Part shown: one piece after another, positions 37,174-48,480 of the stretch | Layout: each line of letters opens with the position of its first letter | Position numbering within the stretch: the first letter of the stretch is position 1 | Assembly: GCA_003339415.1 (NCBI GenBank) | Contig: PDHQ01000191.1 | Span: 1 to 64,000 of the forward strand | Direction of reading: 5' to 3' | DNA: 64,000 nt | Source of the DNA: Ophiocordyceps camponoti-saundersi (nom. inval.) | Lineage: Eukaryota > Ascomycota > Sordariomycetes > Hypocreales > Ophiocordycipitaceae | The notes under the pieces: generated by a model | Seen by the model: only the letters and a program-made list of their open reading frames with translations | Databases searched by the model: none | What the model was told of the DNA's origin: nothing | Position numbers and translations under genes: made by a program

Positions 37174-39047
37174 ATATATTTTATAAACTCCGCGCTTATA
37201 ATAATATAAATATAAACTTCTTATTTTTATAATATAAGTAAACTCCGCTTCCTTTATTACTTTATAATAATAATAAGCCGCGCTTAAAGTAACTTTAAAA
37301 AGGAAAATAACGCTATAAAAGTTAATTATAACTATAAAAATTTTTTACTTAAAATATAACTTTACTTTAAATTATAATAATCTTAAACTTAAAAGTTTAT
37401 TATATTTATTACCTTATTAGAAGCTAAGGTAAATATTAGTAAGATTATTTTAAAAAAATACCTTTATCTTTATATAAGTAATTATTAAATAAGTAGCAAA
37501 GTTTAAAAAGGTTTAGAGAGGCGCCCTTTTTACTTTAACTTTATTAGTTAGTAATATCTTCTTAGCTATTATAGCCGTAATTTCCTTTTTTTATAGCTTT
37601 AAGGGGAGCGGAACTTCTCTAATATAAGCTATAGTTATAGCTAAAGCGCTAAAGAAAATTATTAAAAAATAGGTTTCTAAGTAATATAAGTAATAGCTTA
37701 TAATTCGCTTTAATTTTATTATTACTCCGCTTTAAGTTTAAAGCTTTAAAATAATTATAATAAATATTAACTATAAATTTTATAAGTAAAGTTAAGCTTT
37801 TATAATAAGGAAATTACTTAGTAGTAATATTATAATAATATTTTAAAATATTATTTATAAACTTTAGTTTAATTTAAAATAGCTTTATATTACTTTTAGA
37901 AAAAAAGTATATTTTACTAATAAAGATTATATTTTTATTAAAAAGGGGTATTAGCGCGGGCTTTATAGTAAAATAATAAAAAAGCTTTTTAGAAAAAAAT
38001 TAAGTTATTAAAAAAGGTTTTAATAATATAACTATATATAAAAAAATATTATTTAAAAACTTAGTAAAGTTTTTTAATAATTATTATTATTAATATAATA
38101 AATATAAACTAAAAATATAATAAAAATATAATAAAAATATAATAATATAAGAAAAGATTTTTAATATTAAATTATATATATTAAAAATTTAACTTTAGTA
38201 ATATTTTAAATATTACTAACTTAAATATATTATTAAATATTATATAATAAAGCTATAATATAATAAATATTCTACCGCTTTATATATAAAAAGTAAGTTT
38301 TATTTATTTTATAGCTTATAAGAAAAAATTATATTATTACTTTTTTTATAAAGGGTTTTATTTTAAGTAAAGTTAACTTTACTTTAAAATAAAAGTAATA
38401 TAAAACTAAGCGAAAAATATATATATTTCTTAATTTTAGAAATTTATAAACTAGAATTTTATATATACCGCCCCTCCTCCCTTTTTAGCGCTAACTAGAA
38501 ACTAATAATAGCTAAAGCGGAAATACTAAAAAGTAAATATAATAATACCTCTTTTTCTAAGTCCGACTCTATACTTATTTATAACTTTATTATAATAATC
38601 TAACTATCTTTTAAAATTAGCTATTATAAAGTTTATTATAAAATAATAAAACTTTTATATATTTTTAAGCTATACTAATAAAGCTTTAATTAATTAGATT
38701 TTTAAAGCTATTTTAATTAAATATAAAGATTTAGTTTATAATAATAATAATAGCTAAAAGAATAAGTAAGCTATATAGATTTTATATTAAACTTAGTTTA
38801 CGCGTACTTTTACTATTATAAAGTCCGCTTTAGGAGAAATATTAGCTTTTAAATTACTAGTTAATATTTAACTTATTAAATATATAAAATATTAAGTATA
38901 GGCGGGGTCTAACTTAAAGCTAAGGTTACGCTTAAGTAAAGGGTTTTATTTTAAGCTTTTTAGTTTTTCCCCCTTTTAAAATATATATTAGATAGTTTTA
39001 AGCTATATAAAGTATATTAGCGTATAAATATTATTATTATTATTATT
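37174..39047 (+). mobile_element. R-family repeat, copy R6
   Basis: A plus-oriented copy starting within the conserved ATATATTTTATAAACTCCGCG block. About 12 bases of the 5' end seen in other copies are missing. It ends at GCGTATAAATATTATTATT. R5 and R6 are in the same orientation and only 300 bp apart, but their flanks differ, so they look like two insertions rather than a tandem duplication. It carries the palindrome near 38360 and is non-coding. Confidence 0.75.
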
Positions 39048-41016
39048 TATATAGTAAAGTTTATAAAAGTTTTATTATAAAGTTAGATAAGTAACTAGCT
39101 TAACTAATTTACTAGTAACGCCTTACTCTTTTTAATAAAATTTATCTATATTACTTAAAGCTTTTAAAGCTTTGCTTCCTTTTTAATATTAAATATAAGA
39201 AGCGCCTTTAATTATATCTTATACTTTAAGCTAAAAGAAATCCTTAACTCTCTTAGCTTTCTTAAATAGATTATAGCTTTCCTCCGCTTTTACTTTTCTA
39301 ACTATACCTTCCGCTTAAAAGTTAATAATAAACTATTAAACCTTTTCCTTATTTTTACTAAAGTCCCTTAAATCTCTTTACTCTTTTTAGTATTATTTAT
39401 TTTATTTATTATATCTTTTTATAAGCGCTTAAAATAAGTAATTAATATATTTATTATTAGATTTATAAATAATATTAATATTTTTAGTATTAAGGGTATT
39501 TTTACTTAAGTTTATTATTAGCTTAAATAAGCTTAAAATATTTATTATAATTAGGTAATAAAGTATAAAATAACTTTTTAGCTATTTAAAAGTAAGCTTC
39601 TTTACTTTATAAAAGCTTACTTTACTTATATAATTTTACTAACTTTTAATAAGAATATTATTTAACTTATATAAGGGGTATATATACTTAGGGTTTAGAT
39701 TTACTATAAACTTTAGTAAAAGCCTTACCTTTACCGCTTTATAAAAAAGCTTACTTATTAATAGCTAGCCTTAACTAAGCTTACCTTATTTACTTAAGGC
39801 TTTTTACTCCTTTAAGTTAGGGATTTATATTAAAGTTATTAAATTTATAATTACTTTTAGCGCTATAATTTACTCCGCTTTAATCTCGCTAAGTAGGAAA
39901 CTTAAAAGCTTTATCTTTTAATAGCTAGCTATAACTTAATTTAAATATCTTTATATTATCTTAAAAGTATACTAAGTAACCCCTTTTTACTATATTAAGT
40001 TTAAAACCTTTATTACTCTTATTTATATTTACTTATCTTACCGCGCTACTTATAATTACTAACTCCTTTATAATAAAAAACTTATAGCTTATATCCGCTC
40101 CGCTTTTAAAAAAATTACTATATACCTTCGCTAATAATATAAAGGTTAGCCCCGCTTTATTTATATCCCCCTTAAATCCCTTTAATCCTCCTTTACTACT
40201 TAAGTATAAACTTTAAATATCTTCTCTTAATTACTTAAGATTCTAAAAGCTTATTTTTACGAAGAATAATAGCTTCGCTAAAACTTTAAAAAGGAAAAGC
40301 TTTAAAAATATAGTTAGTTCTCCGAATACCTTATTAATAAACTACCTTAACTAAAACCTAGTAACGCTTTATAAATTTATTAAAGCTTTTTAAAATTCCT
40401 TAATAGCGCCTTAACTTAGCTTTATAATAATTATAAGAGTATATATAGAAATATAGCTATAATAAGCTTATATAACTATTTATAACTACTTTTAGTGCGT
40501 TTAATAAGACGATATTTAAACTATGTTAAAGCGCTTTTAAAACGCTATATAATATATATTTTTTTATTATAATCGGATAAGAGATAAGCTTATAGTATAG
40601 CCTAAGACTTATAATATAAAAAAAGAATAAGCTATATATACTAAGGCCTATAGAGGCCTACTATAGCGTACGCACATGCCTTATAACGCCTATTATATAA
40701 GCCATATAGCGCCTATCTTATAGCGCTTACAAGGTCTTATATATAGTGCTTATAAGGCTTAAGCGTACGCGGGCCTAAGCGCTTATATAGCCTCGATTAT
40801 ATATATTATATATAAGTCTTACCGCAAAACCTTAATCTTCTAAGTTAAATAATAAAAGAAGGAAAATACTTATAAATAAGGAGGCAGAAAGGTCTTATAG
40901 CTATATTAAAGTATTATAACCGGAGGACTTTAAAGTATCTTAGAAAGTACCTTCGTTACTAAGAAATTATCTATAAAAGAAGGAGGGTTTTCCTACCTAC
41001 TTATATAGTATTATTA
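39048..41016. other. Unassigned RIPped block with protein-like frames
   Basis: No intact gene. The minus strand from about 40400 to 39050 can be read through TAA/TAG as long protein-like text. Its last third is Lys/Arg/Leu-rich (KRRKAIIYLRKLRELRISF near 39280-39230), like the basic helical tails of some DDE transposases, but no catalytic triad is identifiable. Bases 40600-40800 are richer in GC, with recurring GGCCTATA/GCGCTTATA-type words and surviving CA/TG (ACGCACATGCC). The origin is unknown. Confidence 0.35.
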
Positions 41017-41135
41017 GTATCACTCACAATTTAATCACCTCTCCTACCTTTAATTCTTTATCTTTTTTCCTCTATCTAACTATCACGTGATACCTCTTTT
41101 CTCACTATATTACGTAATATTTTTTCCTAATCTGT
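41017..41135. other. Short island that escaped RIP, with a CACGTG palindrome
   Basis: In about 120 bases several CA dinucleotides persist (TCACTCACAA, TTAATCACC), in contrast to the surrounding kilobases. It contains the 12-bp perfect palindrome TATCACGTGATA (41081-41092) and the 10-bp palindrome ATTACGTAAT (41109-41118), separated by C/T-rich sequence. No coding sequence is visible. It could be a recently inserted fragment or the end of a small element. Confidence 0.4.
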
Positions 41136-42180
41136 TACTATTTATTTCTACTATATATAACCTTTTAAAAAATATAAGCTATATAATTTATTTAAAGCGC
41201 TTTTTTATCTTATAATAACTTGACCCTTATTATAAGGGCTGTTTAGCTAAAACGCTTATATATTAAGGTAATATTAAAGGTAAAAGTTAAAAGAGTAAGT
41301 ATCGTAGCCTAACGCGCTTAACGCTTTAATAATACTTTAAATATAATAAAGTACTTAAAAGCCTTATAATTTATAAAAATAGGAAATAGCTAGAGAATAA
41401 TATATAATTTAGTAAACTAAAGTAATAATAAAAAGCTTTTTATTATAAATTATATAGTTTTACTTTATAAATTAAAGCTTTTTTAAGTAATATATAATTA
41501 GTTAAAATAGAATTTATATTAACTTTAGAGAGGTACTTACTTATAACTTTATTAAAGTAATAAGCTTTAATAATAATATTATAACTAGAGTCTTATATAG
41601 TAAAAAAAAGTAAAAATAAACGTAAATATAAGTATATTAAAAGTAAGCTAGTATTTATTAGTTTAGTAAAAAAGTATATTATATTTTATTAGTTTAATAA
41701 AAGGTATTATAAAGTTTAAAAACTATAAGATATAATTTTAATTAAAGTTAATAAAGGTAAGAAAGCTATAAATACCTTAAATATAAGTAAATACTTTTTA
41801 GTTAAAGATTATATAGTTTTTACTAAGTTAAGTTATATTTTTTATTAATATAGATAATAAAACTTAGAAATTTAAATTTATATATAATAAAATTATACTT
41901 TATAAATTAAAAAAAAAGCTTTATAAAGTAAAAATATAATAATATTATATAAACTTTTTATTAATAATTAAATTAAGAACCTTTTAAGTAAATAAGAATA
42001 TTATTTAAGTAAGCTATAATAAAATCTTTTAGAAAATAACTAAGTATTATATTAATATATTATTAAAATATAATAAGTATACTTATAAGTTTAAAAAAAT
42101 AAATAAAGTATCTAAAGAGACTAAACTAAATATAAGAAATAATAAGGTATTATTATTATTAAAGTACTTTAAAAGCTATA
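41136..42180. other. AT-rich RIPped stretch without a gene
   Basis: About 1 kb. Nothing recognisable beyond RIPped AT-rich DNA. Confidence 0.5.
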
Positions 42181-42690
42181 TAAGCTGCTAAAATCTTAAC
42201 GGTAAGTTAGGTAGGAAAAACCCTTTAAGGAGGTAAAACCCCCCGCGATATTATAGAACCGTGTCCGGCTTAGGGCTAGGCTAAGCGCTTTACGCGTATA
42301 AAAAAGGTAGCTGTCGGCTACGGTAATATTATATAATATAAGGAAAGGAATAGATAAGGAGAGATAAGGATAAGGAAAAGATAGGAAGCGGTATATATTA
42401 CTCCTTTATACTAGTATATACCCTCTCTTATATTAGTATATACTCCCCCGCTAGGTAAGTATATACCTCCTCACTTATTAGTATAACCTTCCTAATTAGG
42501 AAGTTACCTATATAAATTAGTAACTTAAGGCCTAAGGGTATATAAAGAGGGGGGGGTCGTCCTTACTATTACGGTTAGGGCAGTTATATATTATTATATC
42601 TTAACTAAGTAAGTAGCCTTTTAGTCTTATACTAGTCCGTGGCTAACCCGTGCCGGAAGCAGGATGCCCGCCGTGCGTAATAAAATAGTA
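42181..42690 (+). repeat. GC-richer island, possible solo LTR
   Basis: A TG start (TGTCGGCTACGG at 42312) is preceded by GTAGC (42307-42311), and GTAGC recurs at 42613-42617, giving a 301-bp interval. Inside are A/G-rich sequence, repeated (T)AGTATATAC words, and a TATATAAAGAGGGG box at about 42539-42552, an arrangement typical of an LTR promoter. Against an LTR, the right edge does not end in CA/TA, and the GC-rich sequence extends beyond it on both sides (CCGTGTCCGGC at 42260; GTGCCGGAAGCAGGATGCC at 42651-42669). The LTR call is tentative. CA/TG are partly retained. Confidence 0.35.
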
Positions 42691-43998
42691 AGGTATATTT
42701 TACTTTTTATAATATAAAGCTTATAAGAAGTAATATAAAGATTTAATTTTCTAAACTAGTTAGCGCTAAATAAGGTATAAAGTATCTTTTTAATAAATAA
42801 AAAAAGGAATAGTCTCACTTTACTACTTTATTTAAAGCTTAGTAATTAATATAAAAGTGCTAATTATTATTAAGCTTTTTAGTAAATAAAATAAGGGCGG
42901 CTATAAATAATAAGCTTATATAAATTTACCCTTTATCTATTAGGTTAGTAATTTACTTATAAACTTTAAAAAAATATTAATAATATATATTATAAAATAA
43001 TCCCTAAAGTAATAGAGGCAAGGGCTTATTAAGCTACTAATATAGCTAAATATAGTAATTATAATTTCTATAGTAAGGGGGCAGTATATTAACCTTCTCG
43101 TTATTAAAAAGATTAATAAAATCTAATACTTTTAAATATAAGGAAAAGGCTATAGTTATAGTAAAAGTATTTATATATAAAATATAAAAATTTTTTATAA
43201 ACTAATAGTAAAAAACTAATAACTTGTTTACTATTAATATTTATAGTAAATAAAAGCTATAAAAATAAAGTTAAAAATAACTATTATAAAATAATTAACT
43301 AACTAAAACTTAAAGTAAGAAATAATTATATTACTAGTAATATATATTATAATCTCTCTTTTACTTAACTATAATAGGAAACTATTATATATTATTTTAA
43401 AAGGAGCTAAAATTAAATTTTAAGTAAAACTAAGTATTATTTATATTATAATAAGTAATTACTAGCTATTAATATTAGCTATAAAGTAGATAATTTATTA
43501 AATAAAAAAATTAAAAAAATTACTAAAAGTATATATATTATTAGTAACATATCTATATTATAATATAAATAATTTATAAATAAAAAAAGAGATTTTTCTT
43601 AGCTAATAGCGTTAAATAAAAAACTCGCTTATAATAATATACTAATTATAGCTATTATTTACTTATATAATAATAAAAAAATATTAAGTTTATAAATATA
43701 AGTAAGAGTAGAAAAGTAAGTTTATATACTAACTAATATTTATAAAATAATTATCTTAAATATTATAAGTAATAATATTATAAGAGTCCTTACTTTATAA
43801 AAGACTTAATATAAAAAGGTTTTATTTTCTTAGCTTAAAGCTAAGTCCTCCTCCTCTTTTTATAATATTAGAATAATAAAGTAAAAATATTAAAAAGAGA
43901 GAGTTAAGCTTATAATTAAATATAAAATAACTTTTCTTATTATAATAAAAGTAATAGCTATAAATATATTACTTTATAAGTTTATTATTATTAGCTTA
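42691..43998. other. AT-rich RIPped stretch without a gene
   Basis: About 1.3 kb. I see no gene or named repeat, only RIPped sequence up to the tRNA-like head. Confidence 0.5.
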
Positions 43999-44430
43999 GC
44001 CCTCCTAATATAATAATTAAGCGCTTAGAGATATTAGTCTTTTATAAATAAGGTAGTTAGTTCGAATCCGGCAGAGGGCATATATATTTCTCACCCTAAC
44101 TATATAGCTAGGGTATAGTCCGACCTTAATATAACCTAAGCAAGAGTAATAACCTTACTTAGTTTATAGTAAGTATAGTTAGGAGACTATAATAATAACG
44201 TAAGTTATTAAAGGACTAAGGACCCCTTATTAATAATTATAAGCTACCTTAGTAGCTAAAAGGCTAGGGACTAATCTAATAATAAAATATAATTAGAAAA
44301 TAAGTTAATTAATTAATTTTAAAACTTTTACTAAGTATTATTTATATATATATAAGAATTATTTAAACTTTAGATAAGATATATAATAAGAAGTAGAAGT
44401 ACCTCTTACTTAAGATTAGTATAATTTTAA
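43999..44430 (+). repeat. tRNA-headed SINE-like repeat, copy 2
   Basis: The head (43999-44079) keeps a tRNA-like shape: GCCCTCC and AGAGGGC acceptor strands, a D arm closed by GCGC, and a T arm with loop TTCGAAT and 3' strand CCGGC, followed by A at 44080. At 81 nt it has room for an extra arm, but the anticodon stem does not pair well. The body is shared with copy 1 (4442-4917) as far as about TACTTAAGATTAGTATAATTTTA. It lies just upstream of the target duplication of the big gypsy element. The two flanks of copies 1 and 2 differ, consistent with retroposition. Confidence 0.6.
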
Positions 44431-44505
44431 ATAATACTTATAATAATTAAGTTTTCTAATATAATAAATCTAGCTTCCTAGCTAGCTAATAATATTAAGT
44501 AAGAG

Positions 44506-44510
44506 GTTTT
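44506..44510. repeat. Left target duplication GTTTT of the gypsy element
   Basis: GTTTT here is repeated at 60149-60153, just outside the right LTR. The paralogous empty site near 15455 has it once. Confidence 0.85.
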
Positions 44511-45158
44511 TATTATACGCTTATATATATAACCTTCTAGTAAGCGTATATGCTAGGCTAGCTACTAAATATAGTATATTAAAAAGGGAGACAGGCTAGC
44601 TACTAGTTATAAGATTATAAAATAGCTACTATAAAAAGTATAAGTATAAGTAAGAGTCTTTTAAGAATTAAAATAGTAACTATTAAAGAATCTAAATTTC
44701 TACCTAAAGGAATACTAGGCTAATTTATAGCTAGGAGCTTAAGGAAGATTTCTTAATATAATCTTAAAAGTATTTACCTAAGGGGATTTTACGGTAATTT
44801 CCGTATATATTAGTAAAATAAAGATTTCCTAATACGCGGTGATTTCCTAATATACGGGAAATCTTAGTAAAATCTAAAAGTTTCCTAGTATATAGTAATT
44901 TCCTAATATATAGGGATTTTCTAGTAAAATCCGGAGATTTCTAAAGTTATATTTTAATACTAAATCTAGTAGAAAATCTCGGTAAAATCTTAAAAGTTAT
45001 TATAGAGAAATCCTAAGAGGAAATCCTAGTAATTTCCTAAGCGTAAAAGTAATAAAATTTTTAAGGGAAATCTAAGTAAAATTTTAAGGGGGGAATCTTA
45101 GTAAAATATTATAAGAGGTTAGGCGATTTATAGGGGTATTATTATATATCCCGTATTA
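44511..45158 (-). repeat. Gypsy LTR (3' in coding sense), 648 bp
   Basis: On the plus strand it begins TATTATACGC and ends CCGTATTA. It contains many short imperfect repeats of AAATCTTAGTAAAAT and TTTCCTAATATA around 44790-45110. The coding-sense polypurine tract would be the short AGGGAGT complement next to 45159. Confidence 0.85.
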
Positions 45159-47940
45159 ACTCCCTAAGCTAGAAAAGAATTCTAATAGCTTTATTAACTT
45201 TTTATATTATTTTAGAAACTATTATTATACTTAAAAGCTTTTCTATATTAACTTTAATAACTATATCTAATTATAGATTAAGAAATATTATCGGGGATCT
45301 ACGTATAGAGAACTAAATTAATCTATATAAGGTAAGAAAAAAATAAAAAATAAGATAAGAATAATAAAAGAGAATTATAATATATATTAGATATATATAG
45401 AAGAATATATATTATAGTAAAAGATATTATAATATTAAGAAAGAAAAATAGGAATAAGAAGGACGCGATATAATACGCGGACTAAAAGAATAAAATAAAG
45501 GAAATCTTACTATTTTTATTATTCGGATATATAAGTTACGGTAATAATATAAAAGCGAATATAAATAATCTTACTATAAATAGCGTAAGAGATATAGTTT
45601 ATAGCTTTAGGTATATTATAATTATAAAGATAGAGGCGTTTAAGATATTAGGAATAGTAATAAAGTTAACTATATTACGAATAGTTTATACTTATTTTTA
45701 AGCGTATATTACGAGCAGCTTATAGTAAATAAGCTTTACTTAGCCTTTTTATTATAGCTAATATTTTTTCTTTATTTATAGCGTATAGAGTATAAAGATA
45801 AATAGTATATAATTAATACTATATTATAAAAATATTAGAAAAAGATACTAAAAATATACTAATATACGGGGTTCTTACCTAAGCTTAGTATATATAAGTA
45901 TCGTTATATATTAATAGTTAAATAATTTAAAGATTTACCACGCGGTAATAGTTAAATAGATATAATAGCCGTTACTTATTAATAGTTAAACGGTATAACG
46001 CGTACTTTCCGTATAAAGCGTATTATTAATATATTTTTCTGCCGCGGTTTATATTAATATTATATAAAGAGCTACGAAAAGTCTTAATCTATCGTTATAT
46101 TAATAAATAGATCGGCGTTAATAAGCTTAATAGTTATTATATACTTAGTATTATTAGCGGGTTTAACTAAGCTACCTCTTTAATTATATAGCTTTTTAAT
46201 AATATTATTAAAAGCTATTTTTACTAAATCTAAAACGTTAAAGATAAGTATATTACTAAAATTTAAAGTTATTTTATTTCTAATAATATCGCTCTAAGCT
46301 AAAAAGAGTATATAATTAATAGTAATAGCTAGAAGTAATATAATAATACCCTTACTAGGCAGATATATCTATTCTCTTATATAAATATATAAGTCCTATT
46401 AGTTCTTTTCGTAAAATTTTAGAATTTTGCTAGAATTATTTAATATTAATTTCTTATTAATAAATATAGCTACTTTATTAATATTAAATAATAAGTTTTT
46501 AAGAGCGGGGGTATTAAGTAAGATAAGTATTAAAATAAGGAAATTAATAATCTATTCGTTATTAATACTAAATATTTTTACTATATAACTTAAGCTAAGG
46601 GAAATATTATATTTAGCAAGGTACTTATTAAAGTAAGTTACTTAGATTAAAATAATATCTATATCTTAAAATATTAAAGCTTACTTATTATAATATATTA
46701 TAAAAAAAGTAAAAAAGTATTTAATAACTTAAATTAAACTATTATAGCGAGTTACTAGAAAATTATTATCAGCCTTTTTAATATTTTTAGCTTTTAGAAT
46801 TTCTTAAAATTAGATTATAGTCTTAGAAACTATCGCGGGGGTTTTAAGTTATTAAGAAATAAAGCGAGTTTACTTATTAGGGGTTTTAAAAACGCTTTAT
46901 TAAGTTAGAGTAAGAGGAGTAATAGAACGCCTCGCTAAGGATTTACTAAAGATAGGAGCTATTTTCTTAACTTTAGTTTTTTTTTATAGCTACTAATATT
47001 ATTTTTTCTATTTTTTAAAGTAATTAGTATAAGAGATAATAGCTAAGATTCTCTTAATCTCCTCTAACTTTTCTAAATCCTAATAAACTTACCCGCTAAC
47101 TAAGCCCTTAATATAATTTTTTATAATTTCTAATAGCGCGTATATATTATAATAGTTTTTTCTAAATTATTTAGATTATAGAAAGATATTTCCTTTAATA
47201 TTAGTAAGGGAATATAATAGTAAAAGGCGGCTATAGTTTCTTATTAAGGTAATTAGTATTTTAAAAGTAAAGCTAGTAGTAAAAGAAAATACCGCGGTAG
47301 TTTATTAAGTAGAATATTTAAGCGCTATAATTTTAGAAACTTTAGATAAGGAGTAATTAGTGCTAGAGTATTTATTATCTAAAAGCGAATACTTAAAATT
47401 ATAATTTTTATTATTAGGGAGTTATTCTTTATTAGCTTATCTTTTTACTTTTCTATTAATATAATAGATATAACTATCTAACTTACTAAATAATAAATCG
47501 TATTTTTTTTATAATACTTATTTCTAAGTAATAAAAATTATACGGTTATTTAATTTCTAGTTATTAAATTTATAAGTAAGTAATTTAAATAAATATTAAA
47601 ATTTTATAAGGTTTCTAAATAGCTAAATAGCTTTTTTAAAGCTTTCGAATATAAATATAAGGGGAGTATAAATTAATTATTTATAAAATAACTTACGGTA
47701 TATTTTATTATAGGAATAATAAGGATTATTATAAGGAGGATTAATTTTAAATATAAAAGAAAGGAAATAATATAAAGATAATAAAAAAAATTTAAAAATA
47801 AAAAAAAATAATTATAAGGGGAATAAAAACTAATATATAAGAAAATATAATAAAGATAAGTAATATAAAAAGGAATAAGAGAGGATAAATAGGGGAGAGA
47901 GGAAGTAAGAGAAGAAAAGTAGGAAAATAAAAGGAAATCT
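45159..47940. other. Long region between integrase and LTR of the gypsy element; possible extra reading frame
   Basis: These 2.8 kb belong to the element, because most of it is also in the partial copy at about 1130-3911, yet it lies beyond the pol C-terminus. On the plus strand, opposite to pol, long protein-like text can be read through TAA/TAG at about 45860-47060 (for example LINRSALISLIVIIYLVLL and KLPL..YSFLIILLKAIF). I recognise no family. It may be an antisense accessory ORF or merely AT-rich illusion. Confidence 0.35.
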
Positions 47941-48279
47941 AATATAAACGGCGACGCGTTAAGTTTATTATTTCCTAGAGATATTACGCGTTTATTATTA
48001 GGTAACTTATTTACCTTATTTTAATAGCCGGTACTTTTCGAAAATATTTATATATTTTTTCCTAGTAATTTCTAGCTTAGCTTCTAACTTATCTTTTTCT
48101 TTCTTAAATTTTTTAATTATCTCCTTTTATTAGAAGTTCTTTTTAGCTACTTATTAGTTATTATTATTTAGGTATCTTTTCTAATATATAAGGTACTTTA
48201 TTTAAGTAGCGCCTCGCCCTCTCTTAACTTTTCTCCTATTAAGAATTTATTTAATCTTATAATTATTAATATTAAGCTT

Positions 48280-48480
48280 AAAGCTAAGTTATTCTCTTAG
48301 AATATTAGCTAGTTAAAGCTATATAACTAATATAATAAAATAGATATTTATAGAATTATTAAGATCTAATTAGTAAGCTAGATATCTAATTTTTTCGATT
48401 ACGCGGAAAGGCTTAGTTTATTATTCTAAAAGCTTCGCTACTTATCTATTAAAAATAAAATATCTTTTCCTAAGTTTTAG
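48280..48480 (-). pseudogene. Gypsy integrase C-terminal segment remnant
   Basis: The minus strand reads VIEKIRYLAY, a stop, then LDLPNSIKIY at about 48410-48320. This matches the integrase C-terminal pattern of Ty3/gypsy elements (family wording: PFKVLEKIGKLAYRLDLP..KIHPVFHVSQL). The stop stands for a glutamine or tryptophan lost to RIP. The same segment is recognisable on the plus strand at about 690-790. A charged coil (KKFKKEKDKLEAKLEITRKK at about 48110-48050) follows, with no chromodomain that I can identify. Confidence 0.7.

Noticed and set aside
43999..44080. Functional tRNA gene
   Set aside because: The acceptor, D and T arms are present, but the anticodon stem and loop do not form, and the unit is followed by a shared repeat body, so a SINE-like head is more likely.
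44780..45110. CRISPR-like array of short repeats (AAATCTTAGTAAAAT, TTTCCTAATATA)
   Set aside because: Unit spacing and sequence are irregular, and the block is part of an LTR that recurs elsewhere. The organism is a eukaryote.
45159..47940. Envelope-like third ORF of the gypsy element
   Set aside because: The readable strand is opposite to gag-pol, and no signal peptide, cleavage site or fusion segment could be identified, so an env call is unsupported.
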